From contig JAZLFH010000069.1 in the NCBI GenBank assembly GCA_045615705.1, forward strand, positions 1 to 33,522: a stretch of 33,522 nt of DNA, written 5' to 3'. The translations under genes were made by a program, and so were the position numbers. Positions 1-8,207 of the stretch are shown piece by piece (position 1 is the first letter of the stretch; each line of letters begins with the position of its first letter). Source of the DNA: JAZLFH01 sp045615705 (lineage in GTDB: Bacteria > Bacillota > Clostridia > UMGS1883). The notes beneath the pieces are model-generated. The model worked only from the letters and a program-made list of their open reading frames with translations. It made no database searches and had not been told where the DNA came from.

Positions 1-11
1 GAATAAACTTA

Positions 12-40
12 TTGACTTTGATTAAATTTTAGTGTATAAT
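12..40 (+). promoter_or_regulatory. Sigma-70-type promoter for tRNA-Ala
   Basis: A -35 box TTGACT (12-17) and a perfect -10 box TATAAT (35-40) are separated by 17 bases, the ideal housekeeping sigma factor spacing. The expected start of transcription is around 46-48, giving a tRNA leader of only about 8-10 bases. It is the only convincing promoter seen upstream of both the tRNA and the lyase gene that follows. Confidence 0.88.
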
Positions 41-55
41 CCATTGTGTATTTAT

Positions 56-131
56 GGGGGCGTAGCTCAGCTGGGAGAGCGTCTGAATGGCATTCAGAAG
101 GTCAACGGTTCGATCCCGTCCGTCTCCACCA
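56..131 (+). tRNA. tRNA-Ala, anticodon GGC
   Basis: A 76-base cloverleaf with CCA encoded. The acceptor arms GGGGGCG (56-62) and CGTCTCC (121-127) pair with two G-U pairs. The D arm is GCTC/GAGC. The anticodon stem TCTGA/TCAGA closes the loop ATGGCAT, which carries anticodon GGC (reads GCC and GCU). The T loop is TTCGATC. Discriminator base A and CCA occupy 128-131. One oddity is that the first T-stem pair is A-C, a mismatch; the other four T-stem pairs are canonical. A terminator hairpin follows two bases after the CCA end. Confidence 0.95.
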
Positions 132-132
132 T

Positions 133-161
133 AAACGACAAGATTTCTCTTGTCGTTTTTT
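133..161 (+). terminator. Rho-independent terminator/attenuator after tRNA-Ala
   Basis: A perfect 11-bp stem (133-143 with 148-158) closes a TTTC loop and ends in a run of six T (156-161). It ends 13 bases before the GGAGGG ribosome binding site (175-180) of the lyase gene, so it sits directly between the only visible promoter and that gene. It may be an ordinary terminator or a leaky attenuator. Confidence 0.85.
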
Positions 162-186
162 ACCTTTTAACCATGGAGGGATTTTA

Positions 187-3100
187 ATGGGCAAAAAATT
201 TATTTCATTATTCTTATCGGCTATTATGATTGCAACTGTTCTTTCCTTTTCAATTCCTGAGGAAACGGTTGTAAAATCGGCTTCTACTGTGATAAAGCCT
301 CCTGCTAATACTCACCCCAGGGTTTTATTTACAAAGAATGACATTCAATCTATAAAAGATTCAGCGAAAACGGATCAAAATATTAACGCATACGACAAAT
401 TGTACAGTTACTACAAAGAGGTCGTTTTAGGCAAATTTTCAGCAGATTGTAAAGGCAAATATAATGAGTATAATCTTGCTGCGATAGAGTCTGCTGCATT
501 TTATTACGCACTGTACGGAAATACAAACAATGACCAATGTGGCGAAAAAGTCATAAATTATCTTTTGACATATTTGAATACTTGTGGAAAAAATGCATCG
601 GATTTAGCTTCAAATACTACGAGTCAATCGCGAATTGCAGGTCATATAATACAGGTGGCATCTGAAGTCTACGACTGGTGTTATGATAAATTAAGCAGCG
701 ACCAAAAAAACACGATAATCAACCATTGTGAAAACTTAACTAAATATATGGAGATGAGTTATCCTAATACTAATATGAGTCCCATAAACGGACATGGTTC
801 TGAGGCACAACTCCTTCGTGATTTACTTTCTTTTGCTATTGCTACCTACGATGAAAGGCCTGATATATGGGAAAGTATCGGTAAAAGATTTTACAATCAA
901 TACGTTCCTTTTAGAGAATGGCAATACCAAGGACATTACAACTTAGAAGGCGATACTTACGGACCGTATCGTTATGTTTGGGACAGTTGGGCTTATCTTT
1001 TAATAACAGGGATGGGTGCACCGGAGCCGTATTCGGGTGAAAATCTTTCAAAGGCAGCTTACAGCACCATTTATATGCGGCGTCCTGACGGTCAGTGGCT
1101 CCGAGACGGAGATTCGGCTGCAGATACTACAAACAGTATGTGGGACTATTGGACTGACTATCATTTAGGCACAGTTATAAATGCCGGAATAGGAAATGAC
1201 CCATACATAAAGCAAGAGTATGTAAGACGATTTCCGAGCATGACCGGGTTTTATGAGAAGTCCCCCATTATTAATCTCGTTACTAATATTGCTACTAAAT
1301 CTTCAAATCATCCGCTATCCCACAAAAATTTGCCGCTAAGTAAACATTTTCCCTCACCGGCAGGTCTAACCGTTGCAAGAACCGGTTGGGATGACGGTGT
1401 AGACTCACCTTCCGTTGTTGCGGAAATGAAGGTCGGCGGATTAAACACTGTAAATCACCAACACCTTGATGCTGGACATTTTCAGATTTACTATAAGGGA
1501 ATATTAGCAAGCGATTCAGGTGTATATCAAGGTTTAAAAAATGATTCCTCAACCGGCGGAACGACATACGGCTCTGTACACTATAATATGTATAATACCA
1601 AAGCTGTTGCTCATAACACGATGTTAGTTTTGGACCCTAACGAATATACCGGAACATCTACAAACAGAAATTACACTCGTGATGGAGGTCAGATAACTAC
1701 AAATGGCGGTCAGTCTTCAAGTTCAGTCAGCGAATTAAAGTCAAAAAATGTAGTTGCGGATGTCGTGGCACAAGAAATCGATCCGAGAAATCCTAACGAA
1801 CCTAATTATACATATTTAAAAGGCGATTTGAAAAAATCATACAGCAGCAAAGTTTCAGAATTTAATCGTTCATTTATGTTCCTGAATATGAAAAATTCCG
1901 AGGTTCCTGCCGTAATGATTGTTTTTGACAGAGTAACATCATCAAGTGCAAGTTATGTTAAAAAGTGGCTTTTGCATGGTTTAGAAGAACCTGAAATTAA
2001 CGGCACACAAACAATTTTCAGAAGGACTTATGCTGATCCCAATGCAAATGAATCTTACAACGGTAAAATGACGGTTGATACACTTCTTCCTCAATCTCCA
2101 AAAATTTCTAAAGTCGGAGGTTCAAGTAGTGATGGCTCTGATTCAATAATTTATGACCGAGGCTCGAATACCAAAGTTCCGGGTTACCCTGCAAATACTC
2201 CTACTGACGAAGGAAGTACATGGAGAATTGAAATTTCGCCTAATGTAAATGCCTCTACTACCCATTTTTTAAATGTTATTCAGGTAAGCGATAATGATAA
2301 AAATTATTATATTAAACCTGTAAAAATTGATAAAACTTACATTTACGGTGTGCAAATAAGCGACAGAGTTGTAACTTTTTCAAAGAGTGGCGATAAAATT
2401 TCAAGTACGGTATCTTTCAGCATAACCGGAACCGGCACATACGATGTAACGCTCTGTGATATGGCAAAAGGCACATGGAGAGTAACAACAAAAGACGGAA
2501 ATCAAAATATAGTTTCCTCCGAAGAAGGCGGAGTTTTGGCTTTTTCAGCTCCGGCAGGCTCCGTTCGTGCTGAGTTTGTTTCATCAAGCGGTACTCCTCT
2601 CGTATATCAACCTACTTACGGTACTAAGGTGTATTATTCTACGAGAATAAATGACAGATTTGTTTATACGCCTGCAGAACCACAAATGAAAAACGGCGTT
2701 TTTGTTATTCCACTTTCCACAATAGTAAAATACTTTAATCTAACTTCTTCAACAGTTGGAAATACTACAACCATTTCAAACGAAAAGTCATTTAGGGTTA
2801 CTGTTACCGAAAACAGTGCCGTTGCTACTACAAACAGTGAGGGAAAAGAAACAATTAATCTTGATTCGAAAGTTTATATTGATGAAGATTCCGGCGAATT
2901 AATGGTTCCGGCAAAAAGCATAGTAAAAACTTTCGGCGGTAGTTTTTCATACAGTGAACTTCCCTCTACCGCATACATTACAACACCATCAAATCCTGTG
3001 GTTCCTATTGGTTCAAATGTTATAATTAAATACTCAACTGACGGTGGAAAAACATATAGCAAAATACCAAATTTCAAAGAAAGTGTTTACTCGTATGATG

Positions 3101-4461
3101 TTTATCTTCCCGATTATACATATACGGTTGATATTGACACATCCGATGGCATAAAACAACCAAAAACAATTAGTTTAAGGTCGATTATGCGAAAAGATGC
3201 CAATGACTATAACCCTTTAACCAAAAAAGCACTTGTCGGCGATTTTCACAATAAAAATTTATCTACTGCTTTTACGACCGAGTATCCTCTGCCGGTTGAT
3301 TTAGTTGGAAATGTGAAGGCCACCGTTCCGATTTCAAACGAAGAAACAGAGTGTTCTGTCTACTACGACAACAACGGAGAAAGTGTTTCTTACGATATCG
3401 TATTTCACTCGAAGCAAGCAAGACTTACGGAGTTTGTTCAAGATGATGATTTCAATTTGGGAAAAAGCGAAACTTCAAATTATGATGTTGTTTTTATCGG
3501 CGGTGCTGCGGTAAATAATGACAACCGAACGCTGATTGACACTTCAGAACCTGTTTTTAACGGTGATACATATAATGGTACAACTTGGGCTTTGGCAAAT
3601 GTTTCAAAAGACCTTGAAGGTGCAAGTATATTTGTTATCCCCGAAACACAGATGGCGGATTCAAAAAATTCCCGTGGCGACCGAAACAGAACTATTTTCT
3701 CATTCAAAGCCGATACCGATGGCAGAGTTGTTGTGTTGATGGGTAATGAAGCCGGTTCTAATTCCGTATATGCAAATGAAGAAGAAAATTGGATTACATC
3801 TTCCGATTCCGGAATAACGCCAAGCGGTATAATCACATCTGTAAGTGACGCAGTATCCCCAAGAAATAAAAATGATTACGAAAGTCCTCGCTATTATGCA
3901 ACTGCAATCGGATGGAAAAGCAATAATAATCGTGGTGCACAGAGGTATAACACATACAGACTTGTTTCTCCCGGAATTGCAGGTGCAATTACAAGTACCC
4001 ACATAAGAAATGCCTATGCTCTTAAATATTCTTACTACAAAGATTTTAAAGCAGGAGAAAATGTCAATATTAATAATCCCGGAACATTAATCTATGTTAG
4101 CGGCAATTTAAACGGAAGTGCAAATAATGTTTTTGCAGTGCTTGTTATTTGGGATAAAAAACCGAAAGTTACTATTGACAGTGTATCATCAAATATAGGT
4201 ACAACGACTGATTTTTCGGTTACTGCATCAACGCAGAACTTGTCCTCCGATGAGTTTGATATGTATGCCGTAGTATACCAAGGAAACAAGATGATGGCAC
4301 TTAAAAAGCAAGACTTCGTTGTCGGCAATAATAACATTAAACTTGATTATACGCCACTCGGCGGTGAGGTAGTTAAGTTTATGGTATTTGAAAAAGACAC
4401 AATTACACCGTTGATAAAGAATATTAAAACTTATAATCTAAGCGGCGAAGAAGTAAAATAA
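187..4461 (+). CDS. Secreted heparinase II/III-like polysaccharide lyase with stalk domain
   Basis: A 1424-residue exported enzyme, predicted to cleave a uronic-acid-containing polysaccharide by beta-elimination. The start at 187 follows GGAGGG (175-180); the frame is open upstream only because it runs through the tRNA. Residues 1-31 are a signal peptide (MGKK, hydrophobic core). The N-terminal half resembles heparinase II: H203 and E206 (HGSE), Y258, H424 and H426 (NHQH), D443 and H476. Their spacing closely follows the catalytic H202/E205/Y257/H406 and zinc ligands H408/D425/H464 that I recall for Pedobacter heparinase II. Residues of about 806-935 look like a copper-amine-oxidase-N stalk domain (VPAKSIVKTFGG). 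Residues 940-1424 are beta-rich and not recognised. There is no sortase motif or SLH domain, so the product is probably released. Substrate unknown; it is bounded by hairpins on both sides. Confidence 0.85.
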   Translation: MGKKFISLFLSAIMIATVLSFSIPEETVVKSASTVIKPPANTHPRVLFTKNDIQSIKDSAKTDQNINAYDKLYSYYKEVVLGKFSADCKGKYNEYNLAAIESAAFYYALYGNTNNDQCGEKVINYLLTYLNTCGKNASDLASNTTSQSRIAGHIIQVASEVYDWCYDKLSSDQKNTIINHCENLTKYMEMSYPNTNMSPINGHGSEAQLLRDLLSFAIATYDERPDIWESIGKRFYNQYVPFREWQYQGHYNLEGDTYGPYRYVWDSWAYLLITGMGAPEPYSGENLSKAAYSTIYMRRPDGQWLRDGDSAADTTNSMWDYWTDYHLGTVINAGIGNDPYIKQEYVRRFPSMTGFYEKSPIINLVTNIATKSSNHPLSHKNLPLSKHFPSPAGLTVARTGWDDGVDSPSVVAEMKVGGLNTVNHQHLDAGHFQIYYKGILASDSGVYQGLKNDSSTGGTTYGSVHYNMYNTKAVAHNTMLVLDPNEYTGTSTNRNYTRDGGQITTNGGQSSSSVSELKSKNVVADVVAQEIDPRNPNEPNYTYLKGDLKKSYSSKVSEFNRSFMFLNMKNSEVPAVMIVFDRVTSSSASYVKKWLLHGLEEPEINGTQTIFRRTYADPNANESYNGKMTVDTLLPQSPKISKVGGSSSDGSDSIIYDRGSNTKVPGYPANTPTDEGSTWRIEISPNVNASTTHFLNVIQVSDNDKNYYIKPVKIDKTYIYGVQISDRVVTFSKSGDKISSTVSFSITGTGTYDVTLCDMAKGTWRVTTKDGNQNIVSSEEGGVLAFSAPAGSVRAEFVSSSGTPLVYQPTYGTKVYYSTRINDRFVYTPAEPQMKNGVFVIPLSTIVKYFNLTSSTVGNTTTISNEKSFRVTVTENSAVATTNSEGKETINLDSKVYIDEDSGELMVPAKSIVKTFGGSFSYSELPSTAYITTPSNPVVPIGSNVIIKYSTDGGKTYSKIPNFKESVYSYDVYLPDYTYTVDIDTSDGIKQPKTISLRSIMRKDANDYNPLTKKALVGDFHNKNLSTAFTTEYPLPVDLVGNVKATVPISNEETECSVYYDNNGESVSYDIVFHSKQARLTEFVQDDDFNLGKSETSNYDVVFIGGAAVNNDNRTLIDTSEPVFNGDTYNGTTWALANVSKDLEGASIFVIPETQMADSKNSRGDRNRTIFSFKADTDGRVVVLMGNEAGSNSVYANEEENWITSSDSGITPSGIITSVSDAVSPRNKNDYESPRYYATAIGWKSNNNRGAQRYNTYRLVSPGIAGAITSTHIRNAYALKYSYYKDFKAGENVNINNPGTLIYVSGNLNGSANNVFAVLVIWDKKPKVTIDSVSSNIGTTTDFSVTASTQNLSSDEFDMYAVVYQGNKMMALKKQDFVVGNNNIKLDYTPLGGEVVKFMVFEKDTITPLIKNIKTYNLSGEEVK

Positions 4462-4466
4462 TTTAA

Positions 4467-4510
4467 ATAAAAATATAACCGACAAGATTACTTGTCGGTT
4501 ATATTTTTAT
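4467..4510. terminator. Bidirectional terminator between convergent genes
   Basis: A perfect 20-bp inverted repeat (4467-4486 with 4491-4510) around an ATTA loop. An A-run on the left arm and a T-run on the right arm make it work as an intrinsic terminator in both directions, ending the lyase gene on + and the long - strand unit. The stop codon of the radical SAM gene (4499-4501) lies inside the right arm. Confidence 0.92.
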
Positions 4511-5398
4511 GAAATTTTCCAATCCTTCCAAATTAAATTCAGGTATAAAACTTTCTTTTGCTGTTTCACCTTCTTGAATATAGGCATTTTTAATTCCGAT
4601 TTTTACAGCAAAGTTAATAAGTTCATCATATTCCTTTTCTGTTACTTTTTCTAAAAGTTCCGGATAGTTTCTGTTTTTTATAACAGGAGTGTATTGGTTC
4701 ATTATGCTTATATAGATTTCATCTCCGTAAGTTTTGTATAAATACGACAAAACTTTCTTTGAATCCGAAACTTTACCCGGCAATAGTAAATGTCTTACAA
4801 TCACTCCCCTATTTATCATACCATTTTTATCAAAGGTAACCTTCCCGCATTGTGAGTACATTTCATCAATGGCTTCTCTTGCTACATCAAAATAGTCAAT
4901 AGCATTTGAGTATCTTTTTGAAAGCAGCGGAGAAACATATTTCAAATCAGGAAGATAAACATCTATAAGTCCTCTTAAATTTACCAAAGTCTCTTTTTTA
5001 ATATAACTCCCCGTATTGTAAACAAAAACTGTTTTTGGATGGGTTTGTTTGAATTTTGATATGGTTTCTGCTATTTGAAAAACGAAATGGTCCGGAGTAA
5101 CCAAGTTAATATTTTCTGCCCCTTGATTTAATAAGTCTTCAAATATTTTAAATAAGTCATCTTTTGATATTTCAAGACCTGTTTTGTTGTTTGAAATACT
5201 GTAATTTTGGCAAAACACACACTTTAAAGTGCATCCTGAAAAGAAAACTGCACCCGAACCGTTTTTCCCTGAAATGCAAGGTTCCTCCCAATGATGAAGC
5301 ATTGCTCTCGCAACTCTGATTTTGTTGTTTTCTCCACAGTAACCCTTCTTTACAGTTCTGTCAACTCTGCAATTTCTTGGGCAAAGAGAACAAATCAT
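4499..5398 (-). CDS. pflX: PflX-type radical SAM protein (COG1313-like)
   Basis: A 299-residue radical SAM enzyme resembling pyruvate formate-lyase activating enzymes of the PflX group, whose substrate is not established. The cluster-binding motif CxxxCxxC is seen as C56, C60 and C63 (CTLKCVFC), followed by QN. A cysteine-rich N-terminus (C3, C6, C10, C21) could hold a further metal site. The segment VTPDHF around residues 100-105 is typical of the group. The ATG at 5398 follows AAGGTGA. It is the last gene of the - strand unit, 43 bp after the YitT gene, and its stop lies within the terminator hairpin. No glycyl radical enzyme is encoded nearby. The family call is firm; the target protein is unknown and the gene symbol tentative. 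Confidence 0.8.
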   Translation of the reverse strand: MICSLCPRNCRVDRTVKKGYCGENNKIRVARAMLHHWEEPCISGKNGSGAVFFSGCTLKCVFCQNYSISNNKTGLEISKDDLFKIFEDLLNQGAENINLVTPDHFVFQIAETISKFKQTHPKTVFVYNTGSYIKKETLVNLRGLIDVYLPDLKYVSPLLSKRYSNAIDYFDVAREAIDEMYSQCGKVTFDKNGMINRGVIVRHLLLPGKVSDSKKVLSYLYKTYGDEIYISIMNQYTPVIKNRNYPELLEKVTEKEYDELINFAVKIGIKNAYIQEGETAKESFIPEFNLEGLENFIKI

Positions 5399-5441
5399 AC
5401 AATCACCTTTTGACCGACAAGTAAAGATATATTCCGATAAA

Positions 5442-6278
5442 TCATTTATACACTCTAAATCCGTTACCTAAAATTTGTGTAGATTCGGTAAAAATTATGA
5501 AAGCATCCGGATCTTTTTTTAATATTCTTTTTTCAAACGCTTGTGTTTCGCTCTCTTTAAGTGCACAAATAAGAACATTTTTCTTTTTCATTGTATAACC
5601 GCCTATACCGTCCAGCAGTGTTATACCTCTCGGAGATTTTGAAACAAGATATTTGGTTATTTCTTCGCCGAAGTCAGTTACAACAAACGCCAATTTTGAT
5701 ACATTTAATCTCTGTATCAACCAATTAATCGAAAAAGATGAAATTGCAAGTGCAATAATTCCGTAGAGTGTAAGTTCGAGTTGTTTAAATACGATTAGCG
5801 ATGATAAAATAACAATTGCATCAACTACAAGAAGAAGTGTACCTATTCTGATATGCGAATACATACGCTGGACAAGTCTTCCCAATATGTCTGTTCCTCC
5901 GGTTGATGCTCCCTCTACAAGTGCCAATCCTATTCCAAATCCATAACAAACTGCACCGAAAATTGATGCTAACAGTTCATCATTTGTAACAGGCGGAATA
6001 TGTGAAAAAACTTCAACGAAAACGGTAACCAAAAAAGCACCTAAAAGCGTATTAAATACAAATTTTTTGCCTAAAAATTTGTATGCCAATATCAAAAGTG
6101 CCAAGTTTATTGCTCCGAAAGTCACACTTGTTGGAATTTTCAGTGTATGAAACAAGATTGTAGATATACCCGATACTCCGCCACTAACAATTTTATTTGG
6201 TGTGTAAAATCCGCTTATAGCAAATCCTACAAGCATTGTTCCGAGTACAATTTTAAAATATTTCAAAAAAATCTTCAT
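5442..6278 (-). CDS. YitT family membrane protein with DUF2179 domain
   Basis: A 278-residue integral membrane protein of the YitT family. About five hydrophobic segments fill residues 1-190, including the family signature near EGASTGGTDILGRLVQR. A soluble C-terminal DUF2179 domain follows (residues about 200-278, with GGYTMKKKNVLICAL and a DPDAFI end). The family is widespread in Firmicutes; its transport substrate or signalling role is not established. The ATG at 6278 follows GAGGT, which overlaps the TGA stop of cysK, so the two genes are probably translationally coupled. Nothing in it points to a role in polysaccharide synthesis; its presence here reflects the downstream end of the transcription unit. 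Confidence 0.85.
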   Translation of the reverse strand: MKIFLKYFKIVLGTMLVGFAISGFYTPNKIVSGGVSGISTILFHTLKIPTSVTFGAINLALLILAYKFLGKKFVFNTLLGAFLVTVFVEVFSHIPPVTNDELLASIFGAVCYGFGIGLALVEGASTGGTDILGRLVQRMYSHIRIGTLLLVVDAIVILSSLIVFKQLELTLYGIIALAISSFSINWLIQRLNVSKLAFVVTDFGEEITKYLVSKSPRGITLLDGIGGYTMKKKNVLICALKESETQAFEKRILKKDPDAFIIFTESTQILGNGFRVYK

Positions 6279-6286
6279 TTTTTACC

Positions 6287-7210
6287 TCATTCAAACAATT
6301 CTGTCGAAATATATCTGGTTCCTGTATCAGGAAAAAGGACAACAACATTCTTGTTTTCTGCTTCTTTTTTTCTTGCAATTTCTATTGCGGCGGAAAGTGC
6401 TGCTCCTGAAGATATTCCAACAAGGATACCTTCCTTTTTTGCAACCATTCTTCCGTAATAAAGGGCATCTTCATCTTCTACGGTGAGAATTTCATCACAT
6501 ACATTTCTGTCAAAATTTTTTGGAATAAAGTTAGAACCTATTCCCTGAATTTTATGCTGACCCGATACCCCTTTTGTTATCATCGGTGATGACTTCGGTT
6601 CAACTGCTATAATTTTAATTTCATTATTTTTTTCTTTTAAATATCTGCCTGTTCCGGTTAGTGTTCCACCTGTACCGACACCTGCAACAAAATAATCTAT
6701 ACTTCCGTTTGTATCAGAGTATATTTCGGGTCCGGTAGTTTCATAATGTGCTTTTGGATTTGCAGGATTTGAAAACTGTCCTGCAATTATACTGCTTGGG
6801 ATTTCTTTTAAAAGTTCTTCAGCCTTTTCAACTGTTCCTTTCATGCCGAGTTTTCCGTCCGTAAGCACAAGTTCTGCACCGTATGCTTGCATAATCTTTT
6901 GTCTTTCTATGCTCATACTGTCAGGCATTACTATAATTACTCTGTACCCTCTTGTAGTGGCAACACAGGCAAGACCTATCCCCGTATTTCCAGATGTGGG
7001 CTCAATTATTACCGAATTTTCATCTATTTTTCCTTCTTTTTCCGCCTCATTAAGCATATACAATGCTGCCCTGTCCTTTGTAGAGCCACCCGGGTTAAAG
7101 CATTCAAGTTTTGCTAAAATTTTGGCTTTAAGATTTAGGTCCCTTTCAATATTTGTAAGTTCCAAAAGAGGGGTATTCCCTATTAACTGAGATAATGATG
7201 TGTATATCAT
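6287..7210 (-). CDS. cysK: Cysteine synthase A (O-acetylserine sulfhydrylase)
   Basis: A 307-residue PLP enzyme that makes L-cysteine from O-acetyl-L-serine and sulfide in the cytoplasm. K45 in NPGGSTKDRA is the expected Schiff-base lysine. TSGNTG (about residues 68-73) binds the substrate carboxylate, and GVGTGGT is the PLP phosphate-binding loop. Length fits CysK (about 305-320 residues) with no cystathionine synthase extension. The ATG at 7210 is preceded by AGGAGG at five-base spacing. A hairpin sits between the upstream ldh gene and this ribosome binding site, so expression may be partly uncoupled from the polysaccharide genes. CysK and CysM types are hard to separate by eye; CysK fits best. 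Confidence 0.9.
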   Translation of the reverse strand: MIYTSLSQLIGNTPLLELTNIERDLNLKAKILAKLECFNPGGSTKDRAALYMLNEAEKEGKIDENSVIIEPTSGNTGIGLACVATTRGYRVIIVMPDSMSIERQKIMQAYGAELVLTDGKLGMKGTVEKAEELLKEIPSSIIAGQFSNPANPKAHYETTGPEIYSDTNGSIDYFVAGVGTGGTLTGTGRYLKEKNNEIKIIAVEPKSSPMITKGVSGQHKIQGIGSNFIPKNFDRNVCDEILTVEDEDALYYGRMVAKKEGILVGISSGAALSAAIEIARKKEAENKNVVVLFPDTGTRYISTELFE

Positions 7211-7224
7211 ATTTTCCTCCTAAA

Positions 7225-7253
7225 ATTTAAGAACTGCACAGCAGTTCTTAAAT
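7225..7253 (-). terminator. Hairpin in the ldh-cysK gap, possible weak terminator or attenuator
   Basis: A perfect 13-bp inverted repeat (7225-7237 with 7241-7253) with a three-base loop fills most of the 37-bp gap. Read on the - strand it starts at the ldh stop codon and is followed by only TTTTA before the AGGAGG of cysK. The weak T-run makes it a doubtful full terminator; a read-through attenuator or RNA-stabilising end is as likely. Confidence 0.55.
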
Positions 7254-8198
7254 AATTTCTCTGAGTTTGTTTGCAGACTTAATAAATGCTTCGGTTTCTT
7301 CTTTGCTCCACTTTTCTTCAAGACGCATTTCTACACCGTTTACGCCTATTATGGACGGAACACTCATTGAAACATCTTTAATTCCGTATTCCCCTTCAAG
7401 AGGTGTTGAAACAGACGCTATCGTAAGTCTTTGATTTAAGACCGCATCGGCAAGCGAACAAACGCATGTAGCAATTCCGTAATGCGTTTTTCCTTTTGAT
7501 TGAATAATTTCTGCTCCCATTTTCTTTACTGAATCAAAAATTTCTTCTTTAATTCTATTGTTCCACTCAAGTCCTACATTTTCGCAATATTCTTCAATAG
7601 GTACGCCCGCTATCGAAAGTCTGCTCCAAACAGGAATTTGTGAGTCGCCGTGTTCTCCAACCACAAAGCCTTTTACAACCTCTGTGCTTAAGCCTATATA
7701 GTCCGAAACTTTTCCAACAAGTCGTGATGTATCAAGCACGCAACCCGTTCCAAATACCCTGCCGTTAGGAAGCTCCATCCATTTTGAACAATCATAAACC
7801 AAAATATCAACGGGATTTGATACTATCATTATAGCACCTTTTGTGTAGTGTGGTTTGATTGAATCAACGACAGACTTCATGATTTCTCTGTTATCATTAA
7901 TCAGATTAAGTCTGCTCTCTCCTACTTTACGGTTTCTTCCCGCCGTGATTATTATAAGGTCGCAATCTTTACAGTCTTCATATGAACCTACATAAACTGT
8001 TGCCATTCCCATATAAGGAATTCCGTGCCTTATATCAAGTGCTTCGCCTTGGGCTTTTTGAGTATCAACATCAATCAGTACAATCTCTCGTGCTAAGTTT
8101 CTGATTGTAAGAGCATATGCTATCGTAGCCCCGACATATCCCACACCTATTATTGCAACTTTTCTTTCGCCAAGCGGTTTCGTTCGTATTGTTTCCAC
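7248..8198 (-). CDS. ldh: L-lactate dehydrogenase family 2-hydroxyacid dehydrogenase
   Basis: A 316-residue cytoplasmic NAD-dependent enzyme of the LDH/MDH family, interconverting pyruvate and lactate or a related 2-oxo/2-hydroxy acid pair. Visible features: GVGYVGATIA nucleotide loop, D44 after the second strand, active-site loop AGRNRKVGESR, D156 and R159 (DTSR), and catalytic H183 (GEHGDS). The residue at the substrate-specificity site (Gln102 in Bacillus LDH, Arg in malate dehydrogenases) is R90 here, while E94 is LDH-like. I recall the same loop in many Lachnospiraceae LDHs, so lactate remains the likeliest substrate. The start is GTG with GAGGTG (8204-8209) overlapping the rfbC stop. 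It is the first non-canonical gene after rfbC in the polysaccharide unit. Confidence 0.8.
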   Translation of the reverse strand: METIRTKPLGERKVAIIGVGYVGATIAYALTIRNLAREIVLIDVDTQKAQGEALDIRHGIPYMGMATVYVGSYEDCKDCDLIIITAGRNRKVGESRLNLINDNREIMKSVVDSIKPHYTKGAIMIVSNPVDILVYDCSKWMELPNGRVFGTGCVLDTSRLVGKVSDYIGLSTEVVKGFVVGEHGDSQIPVWSRLSIAGVPIEEYCENVGLEWNNRIKEEIFDSVKKMGAEIIQSKGKTHYGIATCVCSLADAVLNQRLTIASVSTPLEGEYGIKDVSMSVPSIIGVNGVEMRLEEKWSKEETEAFIKSANKLREII

Positions 8199-8207
8199 GC
8201 CAACACC

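Noticed and set aside
56..131. tRNA-Ala as an integration site of a mobile element
   Set aside because: I noticed no integrase, no transposase and no second copy of the tRNA 3' end in the window; the lyase begins directly after the terminator.
46..186. N-terminal extension of the lyase reading frame back to position 46
   Set aside because: The extension reads through the tRNA gene and its terminator. The ATG at 187 has GGAGGG in place and begins a proper signal peptide.
3480..4337. Antisense open frames opposite the lyase and many opposite the - strand genes
   Set aside because: They lack ribosome binding sites and recognisable domains and lie opposite well-supported genes with intact motifs.
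5414..5421. CCGACAAG half-motif matching the terminator core, as a possible dispersed repeat
   Set aside because: The same 8-mer also occurs inside coding regions (for example near 20957 and 32378), and no paired arm is present at 5414, so chance is sufficient.
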